Source: SZUA-430 sp965227535
Lineage (GTDB): Bacteria; Pseudomonadota; Alphaproteobacteria; Micropepsales; Micropepsaceae
Length of the DNA: 64,000 nucleotides
Assembly: GCA_965227535.1 (NCBI GenBank)
Contig: OZ245761.1
Coordinates: 62,001 to 126,000, forward strand
Direction: 5' to 3'
In this document: positions 18,348 through 26,616 of the stretch, in pieces
Layout of the letters: each line of letters starts with the position of its first letter
Position numbering within the stretch: position 1 is the stretch's first letter
Position numbers and translations under genes: made by a program
The notes under the pieces: generated by a model
The model's input: only the letters and a program-made list of their open reading frames with translations
The model's database searches: none
What the model was told of the DNA's origin: nothing

Positions 18348-18755
18348 ATGACGATCCGCCACCACACCGCTGCGTGGGCGATCGCGTACGGTCTTTTCAT
18401 CTGGCTGGAAGCCACGCTCATCATCCGCTGGGCCGGCGACCTCGTCTTCGTCCCGGAAAGCACGATCTGGACGGTCAGCGTTTTCGTTCTGACCGCGCCG
18501 CTCGTCTACGCCATCGGCTGGTTCTTCTTCGCCACGTTCCAGACGCCACCCGGCGCGCGTGCTGCGGCAGCTGTGCTCATCTGCGCCGCGGGCCTCATCG
18601 CCGACGCGTTGGTCGTCCTCTGGATTGACGACGTCTTCCCCGCCATGACGGAAGCACAGGCGCGCCTGTTCGCAGGATGGGTGCCGTGGGCCTACGGGCT
18701 TGGCCTGCTCAGCGGCGTTTGGCCCTCGCGCCTCATCCGTGTCCCCGAGAACTAA
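18348..18755 (+). CDS. Small four-helix membrane protein (DUF5367-like)
   Basis: A 135-residue protein with four hydrophobic segments (about 5-28, 38-58, 70-90, 105-125). The general pattern resembles DUF5367 membrane proteins, but I recognise no functional motif. It sits tightly between two valine-degradation genes (3-base gap before, 9 after), so it is cotranscribed with them. A role in that pathway is not shown. Confidence 0.65.
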   Translation: MTIRHHTAAWAIAYGLFIWLEATLIIRWAGDLVFVPESTIWTVSVFVLTAPLVYAIGWFFFATFQTPPGARAAAAVLICAAGLIADALVVLWIDDVFPAMTEAQARLFAGWVPWAYGLGLLSGVWPSRLIRVPEN

Positions 18756-18764
18756 GGATCGACG

Positions 18765-19802
18765 ATGGACGAAGTCCTGTTCGAAAAACGCGGTCGCGCC
18801 GGCATCATCACGCTGAACCGCCCGAAGGCGCTGAACGCGCTGACGCTCGCGATGGTCGATGCGATGCACCCGCAACTCGAAGCGTGGCGCACCGACGATC
18901 AGGTCGAAATCGTCATCGTCAAAGGCGCAGGCGAGCGCGCCTTCTGTGCCGGCGGCGACATCCGCGCCTTGCATGACTCAGGCAAGGCCGGCACGCCCTA
19001 CGTGATCGACTTCTACGCCCACGAATACCGCCTCAACACGCTGATCAAGCGCTACCCGAAGCCCTACATCGCGCTCATCAACGGCATCGTGATGGGCGGG
19101 GGCGTCGGCGTATCCGTCCACGGCGTTGCTCGCGTCTGCGGCGAGGGCACGATGTTCGCGATGCCCGAAACAGGCATCGGCCTCTTCCCCGACGTCGGCG
19201 GCACGTTCTTCTTGCCGCGCTTAGGCGGCGAACTCGGCATGTATCTGGGTCTGACCGGCACGCGCCTCGACGTCGTCGACGCAAAGCACGCCGGCATCGC
19301 CACGCACGTCGTGCCGGCCGCCAAGCACGAAGAACTGATCAAAGAACTAGCGGAAGGTGATCACACCTACGAACGCACCCTCGCGCGCTTCGCCGTCGCG
19401 CCCGACAACAAATCGAAGATCGCCGGTCTCCAACAATGGATCGACGGCCACTTCGTGCACGACTCCGTCGAAGCCATTGTCGGCTCGCTCGAAAGCGGCA
19501 CGTCGCTCTTCGCAGCCGAAACGCTGAAGAGCCTGAAGACAAAGTCCCCGACCAGCCTCAAAATCACGTTCCGCCAAATCCGCGAAGGCCGCCGCATGGG
19601 CTTCGAGGACTGCATGCGCCTCGAATTCCGCCTGACCAATCGTTTCATGCGCGGTCATGATTTCTACGAAGGCGTGCGCGCGGTGATCGTGGAAAAGGAC
19701 AATGCCCCGAAATGGAATCCGCCCACGCTGGAGGGCGTAACGGACCGCGACGTCGCCGCCTATTTCGACCCGCTGCCGGAAGGCGACCTCGAACTCGGCT
19801 AA
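18765..19802 (+). CDS. 3-hydroxyisobutyryl-CoA hydrolase (crotonase family)
   Basis: A 345-residue crotonase-fold enzyme with the oxyanion-hole segments AFCAGGDIRAL and NGIVMGGGVGVSVHG, and the acidic pair in MPETGIGLFPDVGGTFFLPRL typical of the HIBCH branch. The C-terminal region (MGFEDCMRLEFRL...) is also HIBCH-like. It would release 3-hydroxyisobutyrate from its CoA ester in valine breakdown, feeding mmsB. The stop overlaps the stop of the convergent PAS gene by 4 bases. Confidence 0.9.
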   Translation: MDEVLFEKRGRAGIITLNRPKALNALTLAMVDAMHPQLEAWRTDDQVEIVIVKGAGERAFCAGGDIRALHDSGKAGTPYVIDFYAHEYRLNTLIKRYPKPYIALINGIVMGGGVGVSVHGVARVCGEGTMFAMPETGIGLFPDVGGTFFLPRLGGELGMYLGLTGTRLDVVDAKHAGIATHVVPAAKHEELIKELAEGDHTYERTLARFAVAPDNKSKIAGLQQWIDGHFVHDSVEAIVGSLESGTSLFAAETLKSLKTKSPTSLKITFRQIREGRRMGFEDCMRLEFRLTNRFMRGHDFYEGVRAVIVEKDNAPKWNPPTLEGVTDRDVAAYFDPLPEGDLELG

Positions 19803-20257
19803 AGAAACGCCGGTTCGACGAACATACCCCCACCCAGAAGCCCGGTTACCTTCTCGCCGTCGTCGGACAGCGGCCACACGCGCGCCTGCAAGCGCACGAC
19901 CGTTTTGTTGCCGTTCCGGAACTGATGCTCGAGGCTTTGCGCTTGCTGGGTCTCAACACAACGGCAATACGCGTCGTAGAACGGCCACGTCGGATTGTCG
20001 CGGTCGGCGTGCCCCGTGTGCAGCTCGCCGGTCAGGTTCGCGCCGAACCCGTCGATCAATTTTTGACCAAGCAGGCGATAGCGGAAGTCGATCCGGTCGC
20101 CCTGCACCACGTCGATAAGCGACACATGCGGCAGGGACGTCTTGAGCTTAGCGGGGCTGATGTCGATGCGCCGCGGCATCGCCCGCCCGGCGCACGCATC
20201 CCGCCAAACTTGCTCAAGCTGTTCGAACAGTCGCTCTGCCGTGAGGTGAAGTTTCAT
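19799..20257 (-). CDS. PAS-fold protein (PAS_5 type)
   Basis: A 152-residue single-domain protein. Sequence elements RIDISPAKLKTSLPHVSLIDV and FRYRLLGQKLIDGFGANLTG match the alphaproteobacterial PAS_5 family. It has no output domain, as is usual for this family, whose role is poorly known. It lies between the HIBCH gene and mmsB on the opposite strand, divergent from mmsB with a 160-base spacer. Confidence 0.82.
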   Translation of the reverse strand: MKLHLTAERLFEQLEQVWRDACAGRAMPRRIDISPAKLKTSLPHVSLIDVVQGDRIDFRYRLLGQKLIDGFGANLTGELHTGHADRDNPTWPFYDAYCRCVETQQAQSLEHQFRNGNKTVVRLQARVWPLSDDGEKVTGLLGGGMFVEPAFL

Positions 20258-20417
20258 GGACGATTCCCGCCGGTGCGGTTCGTCGCGTTCGGTGCTATGG
20301 CGTTGATCATTGAACTCGCGTTCGACTGAGGAACCGGGGCTTGCTGCAGCGCGTCAAACGCCATACGAGTTCCCGCACTTAGGCACGACCTGATAAAAGA
20401 GACAGGAGGATCCGCGC

Positions 20418-21311
20418 ATGCGCATCGCATTCATCGGTCTAGGAAATATGGGTGGCCCGATGGCCGCAAATCTCGTGAAGGCCGGGCACAGCGTCGCCGC
20501 GTTCGATATGTCCAAACCCGCAGTGGATCGCATCGTTGCGGCCGGTGGTGAAAGCGCGGCCTCCGCGAACGCCGCCGCAACGGATGCCGAAGCGATCGTG
20601 ACAATGCTGCCGGCGGGTCAGCATGTGCGGGAGGTCTATCTCTGCGACCAAGGTCTGCTGAAAGCCGCGAAGCCGGGAACGCTGATCATCGACTCATCGA
20701 CGATTGACGTAGCGACAGCGCGCGACGTCCACGCCGCAGCGAAGTCCGCGCGCATCGATTTTCTGGACGCACCGGTATCCGGCGGTGTCGGCGGCGCGAC
20801 GGCCGGCACGCTGACGTTCATGGTCGGCGGCGAAGACGCAGCGTTTCAGCGTGCAAAGCCCATCCTCGAAAAAATGGGCAAGAACATTTTCCACGCCGGC
20901 GGCGCCGGCAACGGCCAGGCGGCGAAGATCTGCAACAACATGCTGCTCGCCATCTCGATGATCGGCACATGCGAAGCATTCGTGCTCGCCGAAAAACTGG
21001 GCCTCGATCACGAAACGTTGTTCAAAATCTCATCCACCGCATCCGGCCAATGCTGGAGCCTCACGAGCTATTGCCCGGTGCCTGGTCCTGTCCCCGCATC
21101 GCCGGCCAATCGCGATTACCAAGCGGGCTTCACCGCCGCGATGATGCTGAAGGATTTGAAGCTCGCGCAGTCCGCCGCTCAGGCCGCTGGCGCAGCGACC
21201 CCGCTGGGCGCCCAGGCGACCGCGCTCTACACCCTGTTCGAGTCGGCAGGTGCGGGCGGACGCGATTTCTCCGGAATCATTCAGCTCTTGCGGGGTTCCC
21301 CGCAGGCTTAA
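20418..21311 (+). CDS. mmsB: 3-hydroxyisobutyrate dehydrogenase
   Basis: A 297-residue enzyme oxidising 3-hydroxyisobutyrate to methylmalonate semialdehyde. The NAD loop is GLGNMG (8-13), followed by FLDAPVSGGVGGATAGTL and the catalytic lysine segment GNGQAAKICNNMLL; CPVPGPVPASPANRDY is a hallmark of genuine MmsB. AGGAGG lies upstream of the ATG. With the acyl-CoA dehydrogenase and the hydrolase upstream, three consecutive valine-catabolic steps are present. The semialdehyde dehydrogenase (mmsA) is not in the window. Confidence 0.94.
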   Translation: MRIAFIGLGNMGGPMAANLVKAGHSVAAFDMSKPAVDRIVAAGGESAASANAAATDAEAIVTMLPAGQHVREVYLCDQGLLKAAKPGTLIIDSSTIDVATARDVHAAAKSARIDFLDAPVSGGVGGATAGTLTFMVGGEDAAFQRAKPILEKMGKNIFHAGGAGNGQAAKICNNMLLAISMIGTCEAFVLAEKLGLDHETLFKISSTASGQCWSLTSYCPVPGPVPASPANRDYQAGFTAAMMLKDLKLAQSAAQAAGAATPLGAQATALYTLFESAGAGGRDFSGIIQLLRGSPQA

Positions 21312-21401
21312 CCTCGCGTTTGCCTTTGTATTTAAGCGAATTTTAGCGCCGCGCCTCTAACCTTCGCCCTTGGGAAACTGGGTAGAAAGCAGGATCGCGT
21401 C

Positions 21402-21911
21402 ATGAGCGTATCGGCAACCGCACGCGTTGCGGCGGAAGCGCACGAGCAAGAAGGCGTCAAGCAGCGCTATCTTGAGTGCCTGAATTTGGTTGAGCGTCTG
21501 CATCGTCAGCTGCTCGACGTCATCAAGGACGAACTGGAACGCGTGGGCCAACCCGACGTGAACAGCGTCCAGGCGTTGCTGCTGTTCAACATCGGCGAGC
21601 AGGAACTCACCGCCGGCGAACTGCGCACGCGCGGCCACTATCTCGGCTCGAACGTGTCGTACAATTTGAAGAAGCTCGTCGAAGGCGGCTACATCAACCA
21701 CGTTCGCTCGGAAGCCGACCGCCGCTCGGTGCGCGTCAGCCTGACCGACAAGGGCAAGGACATCCGCAAGATCGTCGCCGGTCTCTTCGACCGTCACGTC
21801 CACCTCGTTGAACCGGCAGGTGGGTTGCAGACGTCGGAATTCGCCGTGCTCAACAAAGCGCTGCAACGACTCGAGCGCTTCTGGCTCGATCAAGTTCGCT
21901 ACCGTCTCTGA
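21402..21911 (+). CDS. MarR-family regulator (LdtR-like)
   Basis: A 169-residue winged-helix regulator. The segment GELRTRGHYLGSNVSYNLKKLVEGGYINH gives the recognition helix, and RSEADRRSVRVSLTDKGK the wing. Length and sequence resemble LdtR-type regulators of alphaproteobacteria, which control cell-wall L,D-transpeptidases. No such target is adjacent here. Its upstream region has an AT-rich stretch compatible with its own promoter. Confidence 0.82.
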   Translation: MSVSATARVAAEAHEQEGVKQRYLECLNLVERLHRQLLDVIKDELERVGQPDVNSVQALLLFNIGEQELTAGELRTRGHYLGSNVSYNLKKLVEGGYINHVRSEADRRSVRVSLTDKGKDIRKIVAGLFDRHVHLVEPAGGLQTSEFAVLNKALQRLERFWLDQVRYRL

Positions 21912-22039
21912 AACGAGGTTGCGACCTATTCGCAATTAACTCGTGCGACAAAACGCACTGGCTTCTCTTGGTCTGCGAAGCTTTACTACCCAAGTGATCA
22001 ACAGCCGAGCCGATGACCGGCTCGGCGCTTGGGTTCCAG

Positions 22040-23251
22040 ATGGACTACGAGAGCCAATTTTCTCAAACGCTGGCGCAGGTTAAGCGGGAAGGGCGCTATC
22101 GGATCTTTGCCGATATCGTGCGGCGCTGCGGCGCGTTTCCGGAAGCGACCCATCACACCACGCACGGCGCAAAACCGATCACCGTCTGGTGCTCGAACGA
22201 CTACCTCGGCATGGGCCAAAGCCCCGTCGTCATCGCCGCCATGCACGCGGCGCTCGACGTCGCCGGTGCCGGCTCAGGCGGCACACGCAACATCGCCGGC
22301 ACGACGCACTTCCACGTCGAACTCGAACGCGAACTCGCCGACCTTCACAGCAAGGAAGCAGCCCTGCTGTTCACGTCCGGCTACATCGCCAACGATGCGG
22401 CGCTGTCGACGCTGGGCAGCGTACTGCCGGGCTGCATCATCTTCTCGGACGAACTGAACCACGCCTCGATGATCGAGGGCATGCGCCGCAGCAAGGCGCA
22501 GCGCCAGATCTGGCGTCACAACGACATCAAACATCTCGAAGAACTTCTCCTGCGCGCCGACCCGAGTGCGCCAAAGGTCATCGCGTTTGAGTCCGTCTAT
22601 TCCATGGACGGCGATATCTCGCCGATCGGCGACATTTGCGCGCTCGCCAAACGGTTCGGCGCCCTGACCTATCTCGATGAGGTCCACGCCGTCGGGCTCT
22701 ACGGCCAACGCGGTGCCGGCGTCGCCGAACGCGACGGCGTCATGCACAACGTCGACATCATCAACGGCACGCTCGCCAAGGCCTTCGGCATCATGGGCGG
22801 CTACATCGCCGGCTCGTCGAAGTTCATCGACGTCGTCCGCTCATTCGCGCCGGGCTTCATCTTCACGACCTCGATCCCGCCAGTTCTCGCCGCCGGCGCG
22901 CTGGCCAGCGTCCGTCACCTGAAGTCGAGCCAGGTCGAACGCGAACGCCACCAAGAACGCGCCGAAAAACTCAAGGGCCTCTTGCGCGAAGCCGGTCTGC
23001 CGGTGATGCCGTCGGTCAGCCACATCGTGCCGCTGCTCGTCGGCAATCCCGTGTCCTGCAAAGAGGTCACGGATTATCTCCTGCAAGAACACGCGATCTA
23101 CGTTCAGCCGATCAATTACCCGACCGTGCCGCGCGGCACGGAACGCCTGCGCCTCACGCCGTCGCCGTTCCACGACGACGACAAAATGCGTGCGCTGGTC
23201 TCGGCCCTGGATGACGCCTGGTCACGGCTCAACATCAAACGTGCCGCCTGA
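22040..23251 (+). CDS. hemA: 5-aminolevulinate synthase
   Basis: A 403-residue PLP enzyme that makes 5-aminolevulinate from glycine and succinyl-CoA, the alphaproteobacterial haem entry step. The PLP lysine lies in NGTLAKAFGIMGGY, with VWCSNDYLGMG, SGGTRNIAGT and YLDEVHAVGLYG also in place. I place the start at ATG 22040 (MDYESQF, the usual family start) and not at the ATG nine codons earlier. A short conserved hypothetical gene follows after 22 bases. Confidence 0.95.
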   Translation: MDYESQFSQTLAQVKREGRYRIFADIVRRCGAFPEATHHTTHGAKPITVWCSNDYLGMGQSPVVIAAMHAALDVAGAGSGGTRNIAGTTHFHVELERELADLHSKEAALLFTSGYIANDAALSTLGSVLPGCIIFSDELNHASMIEGMRRSKAQRQIWRHNDIKHLEELLLRADPSAPKVIAFESVYSMDGDISPIGDICALAKRFGALTYLDEVHAVGLYGQRGAGVAERDGVMHNVDIINGTLAKAFGIMGGYIAGSSKFIDVVRSFAPGFIFTTSIPPVLAAGALASVRHLKSSQVERERHQERAEKLKGLLREAGLPVMPSVSHIVPLLVGNPVSCKEVTDYLLQEHAIYVQPINYPTVPRGTERLRLTPSPFHDDDKMRALVSALDDAWSRLNIKRAA

Positions 23252-23273
23252 TCCGCGCCGCATCATCTTGGAA

Positions 23274-23435
23274 ATGACGACCGTCGGGTCGTCGCAAAAA
23301 GTCACGGTCATCGACGAACAAACCGGCGTCGAGGTCAGCTTCGTCGCGCCGGCATCCGCCGCCCGCGCCGACATCGAGCGTCTGGCGCGCTCGAAGCTGA
23401 ACTACGTCCTGCAAAAGAAAAACGGCGGCGCTTAA
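23274..23435 (+). CDS. Small 53-residue hypothetical protein
   Basis: The ATG at 23274 follows GGAA and gives a charged protein without membrane segments (sequence begins MTTVGSSQKVTVIDEQTG and ends in a Lys-rich tail). It lies 22 bases after hemA and is probably cotranscribed. Its codon use matches the neighbours. I do not recognise a function. Confidence 0.6.
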   Translation: MTTVGSSQKVTVIDEQTGVEVSFVAPASAARADIERLARSKLNYVLQKKNGGA

Positions 23436-23450
23436 GAAGCACCGCCGCCG
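23425..23450 (-). terminator. Terminator of mucR
   Basis: A stem GGCGGCG/CGCCGCC with an inner GCTT/AAGC extension overlaps the stop codon of the 53-residue gene. Read on the minus strand the hairpin is followed by TTTTTCTTTT, a good intrinsic terminator for the leftward mucR. On the plus strand there is no T-run. Confidence 0.7.
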
Positions 23451-23471
23451 AAATCCAAAATCGAAGACGCG

Positions 23472-23927
23472 TTACGCGACCTTCTTGCGCCGTCCGCGGC
23501 CCGAACTCGACGGCACGCGGCCAAGCCCGATTTTCTTCGCAAAGTCAGAACGCTGGCGGGCATACGCCGGCGCCACCATCGGATAGTCCGGCGGCAGGCC
23601 CCACTTCGCACGGTATTCCTCCGGGCTCATGTTGTAGTTGGAGCGCAAATACCGCTTCAACATCTTGAGCTTTTTCCCGTCTTCCAAGCAGATGATGTAA
23701 TCGTCGCCGATCGACTTCTTCACCGGGACTGCGGGCTTCGACGACGACAAGCCGTCCACCGGCGCGCCGCTTGTCAGGCCCGCCAGAACCGAGTGGATGC
23801 TCTTCAAGATGCTGGGCACCTCGCTCATCGGCACTTGGTTGTGGCTCACATACGAAGACACGATCCCCGTCGCCAGTTGGAGCAGGTTGTCCGTGCCCTT
23901 TCCGTTGTCTTGCTTGGTGTCGGTCAT
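23472..23927 (-). CDS. mucR: MucR/Ros-family transcriptional regulator
   Basis: A 151-residue global regulator of the Ros/MucR family, a histone-like AT-DNA binder in alphaproteobacteria. The C-terminal block MSPEEYRAKWGLPPDYPMVAP is diagnostic. The zinc site is degenerate: C80 is kept, but the second Cys position is D83 and the two His positions are Y93 and N97 (KRYLRSNYN where family members usually have KRHLRTHYN). A zinc-independent fold is therefore likely, as shown for some Mesorhizobium homologues. A 506-base gene-free region lies upstream. Confidence 0.9.
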   Translation of the reverse strand: MTDTKQDNGKGTDNLLQLATGIVSSYVSHNQVPMSEVPSILKSIHSVLAGLTSGAPVDGLSSSKPAVPVKKSIGDDYIICLEDGKKLKMLKRYLRSNYNMSPEEYRAKWGLPPDYPMVAPAYARQRSDFAKKIGLGRVPSSSGRGRRKKVA

Positions 23928-24433
23928 GTGGGGGCCCTCAAGTTACAGCATACAAGAACGAAGGGTGGCCGCGCGGGCATTGCTGTGTTCGACCCATGCG
24001 CGCCGAATCTCTTGACCATATTGTGCCAGTTCACACAGGAATCAATCGATGTTTTGCTTGAGGTCATCACCACAACTCAAGAAAAGTACCCTTCAAGACG
24101 GCTCGAGCATTGGAGAGTTGTTGAAAAGAGCCGCGTAGGAGACGAATGGCGAAGGCAAACCAACGTCCGACCCTCGGATCGGAGGGCGACGCAACACTGA
24201 ACGGGATCGATGCTCCTCGAATACTCAGACTGCTCTGGGTACCGCGAAATGGCGTTTCGAATAGCCGTTGGCATTAACGCTACCTGACGAAACAGCCAGC
24301 CAAAGTAGGGTGAAATCGCCCAACAATAGTAATAGCGGGATTGAACGCCACGCGCGCAAATGCTTGTGTTCCGTCGTGGGTTGTGGTGCCTGTGGATACA
24401 AGCCCGGGTAGGGGCGATGGGGAACTAGCAGCG
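23928..24433. other. Gene-free region between mucR and nrdR
   Basis: About 500 bases without a convincing coding frame; the short frames here have no ribosome site and no protein-like composition. The left end must hold the mucR promoter and the right end the nrdR promoter with GGGGA before its ATG. I cannot identify a small RNA or riboswitch by eye. Confidence 0.5.
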
Positions 24434-24901
24434 ATGAGATGCCCGTTCTGTCAACACGACGATACGCAAGTTAAGGACTCGCGTCCGACTGAAGACAACG
24501 CCGCCATCCGCCGCCGCCGCGTCTGCCCAGCCTGCGGCGCGCGCTTCACCACGTTCGAACGCGTTCAATTGCGCGATTTGATTGTCATCAAGAAGAGCGG
24601 ACGCCGTCTGCCCTTCGACAGAGACAAGCTGATGCGTTCCATTCAACACGCGATCCGCAAACGTCCGGTGGAACCCGAACGCGTGGAACGCATGGTCAAC
24701 GGCATCGTGCGCCGCCTGGAAAGCTCCGGCGAAACCGAAATCCCGTCGTCGACCATCGGCGAGTTGGTGATGCAAGGTCTGGGCAATCTCGATACGGTCG
24801 CCTATGTCCGCTTCGCTTCGGTCTACAAGAACTTCCGCGAAGCGAAAGACTTCGAGAACATCATCGGCCAACTGAACGACGGCGACGGCAAGGGCGGATA
24901 A
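24434..24901 (+). CDS. nrdR: Transcriptional repressor NrdR
   Basis: A 155-residue zinc ribbon/ATP-cone regulator of ribonucleotide reductase genes. The ribbon CPFC (3-6) and CPACGARFTTFER, and the ATP cone from about residue 49 (VIKKSGRRLPFDRDKL) are complete. ATG at 24434 matches the family start (MRCPFC). It is first in the riboflavin operon, an arrangement common in proteobacteria. Confidence 0.95.
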   Translation: MRCPFCQHDDTQVKDSRPTEDNAAIRRRRVCPACGARFTTFERVQLRDLIVIKKSGRRLPFDRDKLMRSIQHAIRKRPVEPERVERMVNGIVRRLESSGETEIPSSTIGELVMQGLGNLDTVAYVRFASVYKNFREAKDFENIIGQLNDGDGKGG

Positions 24902-24938
24902 CGCCACGCGCAGCACGCAAGCACATGACGACCGCTTC

Positions 24939-26006
24939 ATGGCCCTCGCGCTCAACTTGGCGCGCAGGGGCCTAGGCCGCGTCTGGCCGAACCCGGCGGT
25001 CGGCTGCGTGATCGTCAAAGACGGCAACATCGTCGGCCGCGGCTGGACCCAAGACGGCGGCCGCCCCCACGCCGAAACAGAAGCCCTCCGCCGCGCCGGC
25101 ACGTCGGCACGCGGCGCCACCGCCTACGTCACGCTCGAACCCTGCGCCCACCATGGCAAAACACCGCCCTGCGCCGAAGCTCTCATCGCCGCTGGCGTCT
25201 CGCGCGTCGTAAGCGCGCTTGAAGATCCCGATCCGCGCGTCGCCGGCAAAGGCCACGCGATGCTGCGCGCCGCCAACATCACGGTCGACGTCGGCTCCCG
25301 CGCCAGCGAAGCACGCGCCGTGAACGCAGGCTTCCTCTCGCGCATCACCAAAGAACGCCCGACGGTCGCGCTCAAACTCGCGACCACGCTGGACGGCAAG
25401 ATCGCGCTCCCCGACGGCACAAGCCGCTGGATCACCGGCGAACGCGCCCGCGCGCACGTCCATCTCCTCCGCGCGCAATTTGACGCGGTCATGATCGGTG
25501 CAGGCACGGCCGTCGCCGACGATCCTGAACTGACCTCGCGCCTGCAGGGCATGAACGCCGGCCGCATCGTGCGTATTGTCGTCGACACCAACGCACGCCT
25601 GTCCCCCACATCCAAACTGGCGACGACCGCGCACAAGCACCCTGTCTGGATGTTGACCGCGCCCAATACAAAGGCTCCCGCTTCACTCGCAGGAAAAGCC
25701 GTCGAGATTTTGCCGGTGCCGGCGGCGGAAAACGGCATCGACCTTTCAGCCGCACTGAAGATACTCGCGCAACGTGGCCTCACCAGAATCTTCGTCGAAG
25801 GCGGCGCGACCCTAGCGGCATCGCTCGTCAAAGCCGATCTCGTCGACAACCTTCTTTGGTACCGCGCACCCGCCATCATGGGCGAAGGCATAAGCGCCCT
25901 GGGGTCATTGAGTTTGGGAGAACTCGCGTCTTTACCGCGTTTCCGGCGCGAAGAGACAATACGCCTCGGCGAGGACGTGCTGGAAACTTACGCCCGCGCC
26001 CACTAA
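24939..26006 (+). CDS. ribD: Riboflavin biosynthesis deaminase/reductase RibD
   Basis: A 355-residue bifunctional enzyme. The N-terminal deaminase has the zinc motif HAETEAL and EPCAHHGKTPPCAEALI; the C-terminal reductase (from about 145) has TTLDGKIALPDGTSRWITG and FVEGGATLAASLV. It deaminates and then reduces the pyrimidine intermediate. The ATG at 24939 is the only start in frame; a conserved DDRF lies just upstream in the same frame, so a non-standard earlier start cannot be excluded. Confidence 0.93.
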   Translation: MALALNLARRGLGRVWPNPAVGCVIVKDGNIVGRGWTQDGGRPHAETEALRRAGTSARGATAYVTLEPCAHHGKTPPCAEALIAAGVSRVVSALEDPDPRVAGKGHAMLRAANITVDVGSRASEARAVNAGFLSRITKERPTVALKLATTLDGKIALPDGTSRWITGERARAHVHLLRAQFDAVMIGAGTAVADDPELTSRLQGMNAGRIVRIVVDTNARLSPTSKLATTAHKHPVWMLTAPNTKAPASLAGKAVEILPVPAAENGIDLSAALKILAQRGLTRIFVEGGATLAASLVKADLVDNLLWYRAPAIMGEGISALGSLSLGELASLPRFRREETIRLGEDVLETYARAH

Positions 26007-26016
26007 TACTCACGTC

Positions 26017-26616
26017 ATGTTCACCGGAATTATCACCGACGTCGGCGCCGTTCAGCTGATCGCAAAGCGCGGCGACACGACGCTCAAGATCGCGACCACG
26101 TACGATCCCGCGTCGATCGCCATCGGCGCATCGATCGCGTGCTCAGGCCCGTGCCTCACCGTCATCGCCAAGGGCGGCAAAGAAGGCGACGCCTGGTTCT
26201 CCGTCGAAGCCTCGGCCGAGACGCTGTCGAAGACCAACATGGGCGCCTGGATCGTCGGCACGAAGGTCAATCTCGAACGTTCGCTGAAGGTTGGCGAAGA
26301 GATCGGCGGCCACATCGTGAGCGGCCACGTCGATGGAGTGGGCGACGTCATTGCGGTCGACCCCGAGGGCGACTCGACGCGCGTAAAAATCCGCGCGCCG
26401 AAACAACTCGCGAAATTCATCGCAGCCAAAGGCTCGATCTGCCTCGACGGCACGTCGCTGACGGTCAACGAAGTCGACGGCACGACATTCGGCGTCAACC
26501 TCATCCCGCACACGATGAAGGTGACGACCTGGGGTGACGTGAAGGTCGGCAGCAAAATCAACATCGAAATCGACATGCTCGCGCGCTATCTGGCGCGCCT
26601 CAAGGAGTTCGCATGA
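26017..26616 (+). CDS. ribE: Riboflavin synthase alpha subunit
   Basis: A 199-residue protein built of two lumazine-binding barrels, starting MFTGIITDVG. It has the active-site segment ACSGPCLTV in the first repeat and GSICLDGTSLTVNEV in the second, and GGHIVSGHVDGVG in the linker. It dismutates two 6,7-dimethyl-8-ribityllumazine molecules to riboflavin. It lies 10 bases after ribD and overlaps the next gene by 4 bases. Confidence 0.95.
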   Translation: MFTGIITDVGAVQLIAKRGDTTLKIATTYDPASIAIGASIACSGPCLTVIAKGGKEGDAWFSVEASAETLSKTNMGAWIVGTKVNLERSLKVGEEIGGHIVSGHVDGVGDVIAVDPEGDSTRVKIRAPKQLAKFIAAKGSICLDGTSLTVNEVDGTTFGVNLIPHTMKVTTWGDVKVGSKINIEIDMLARYLARLKEFA

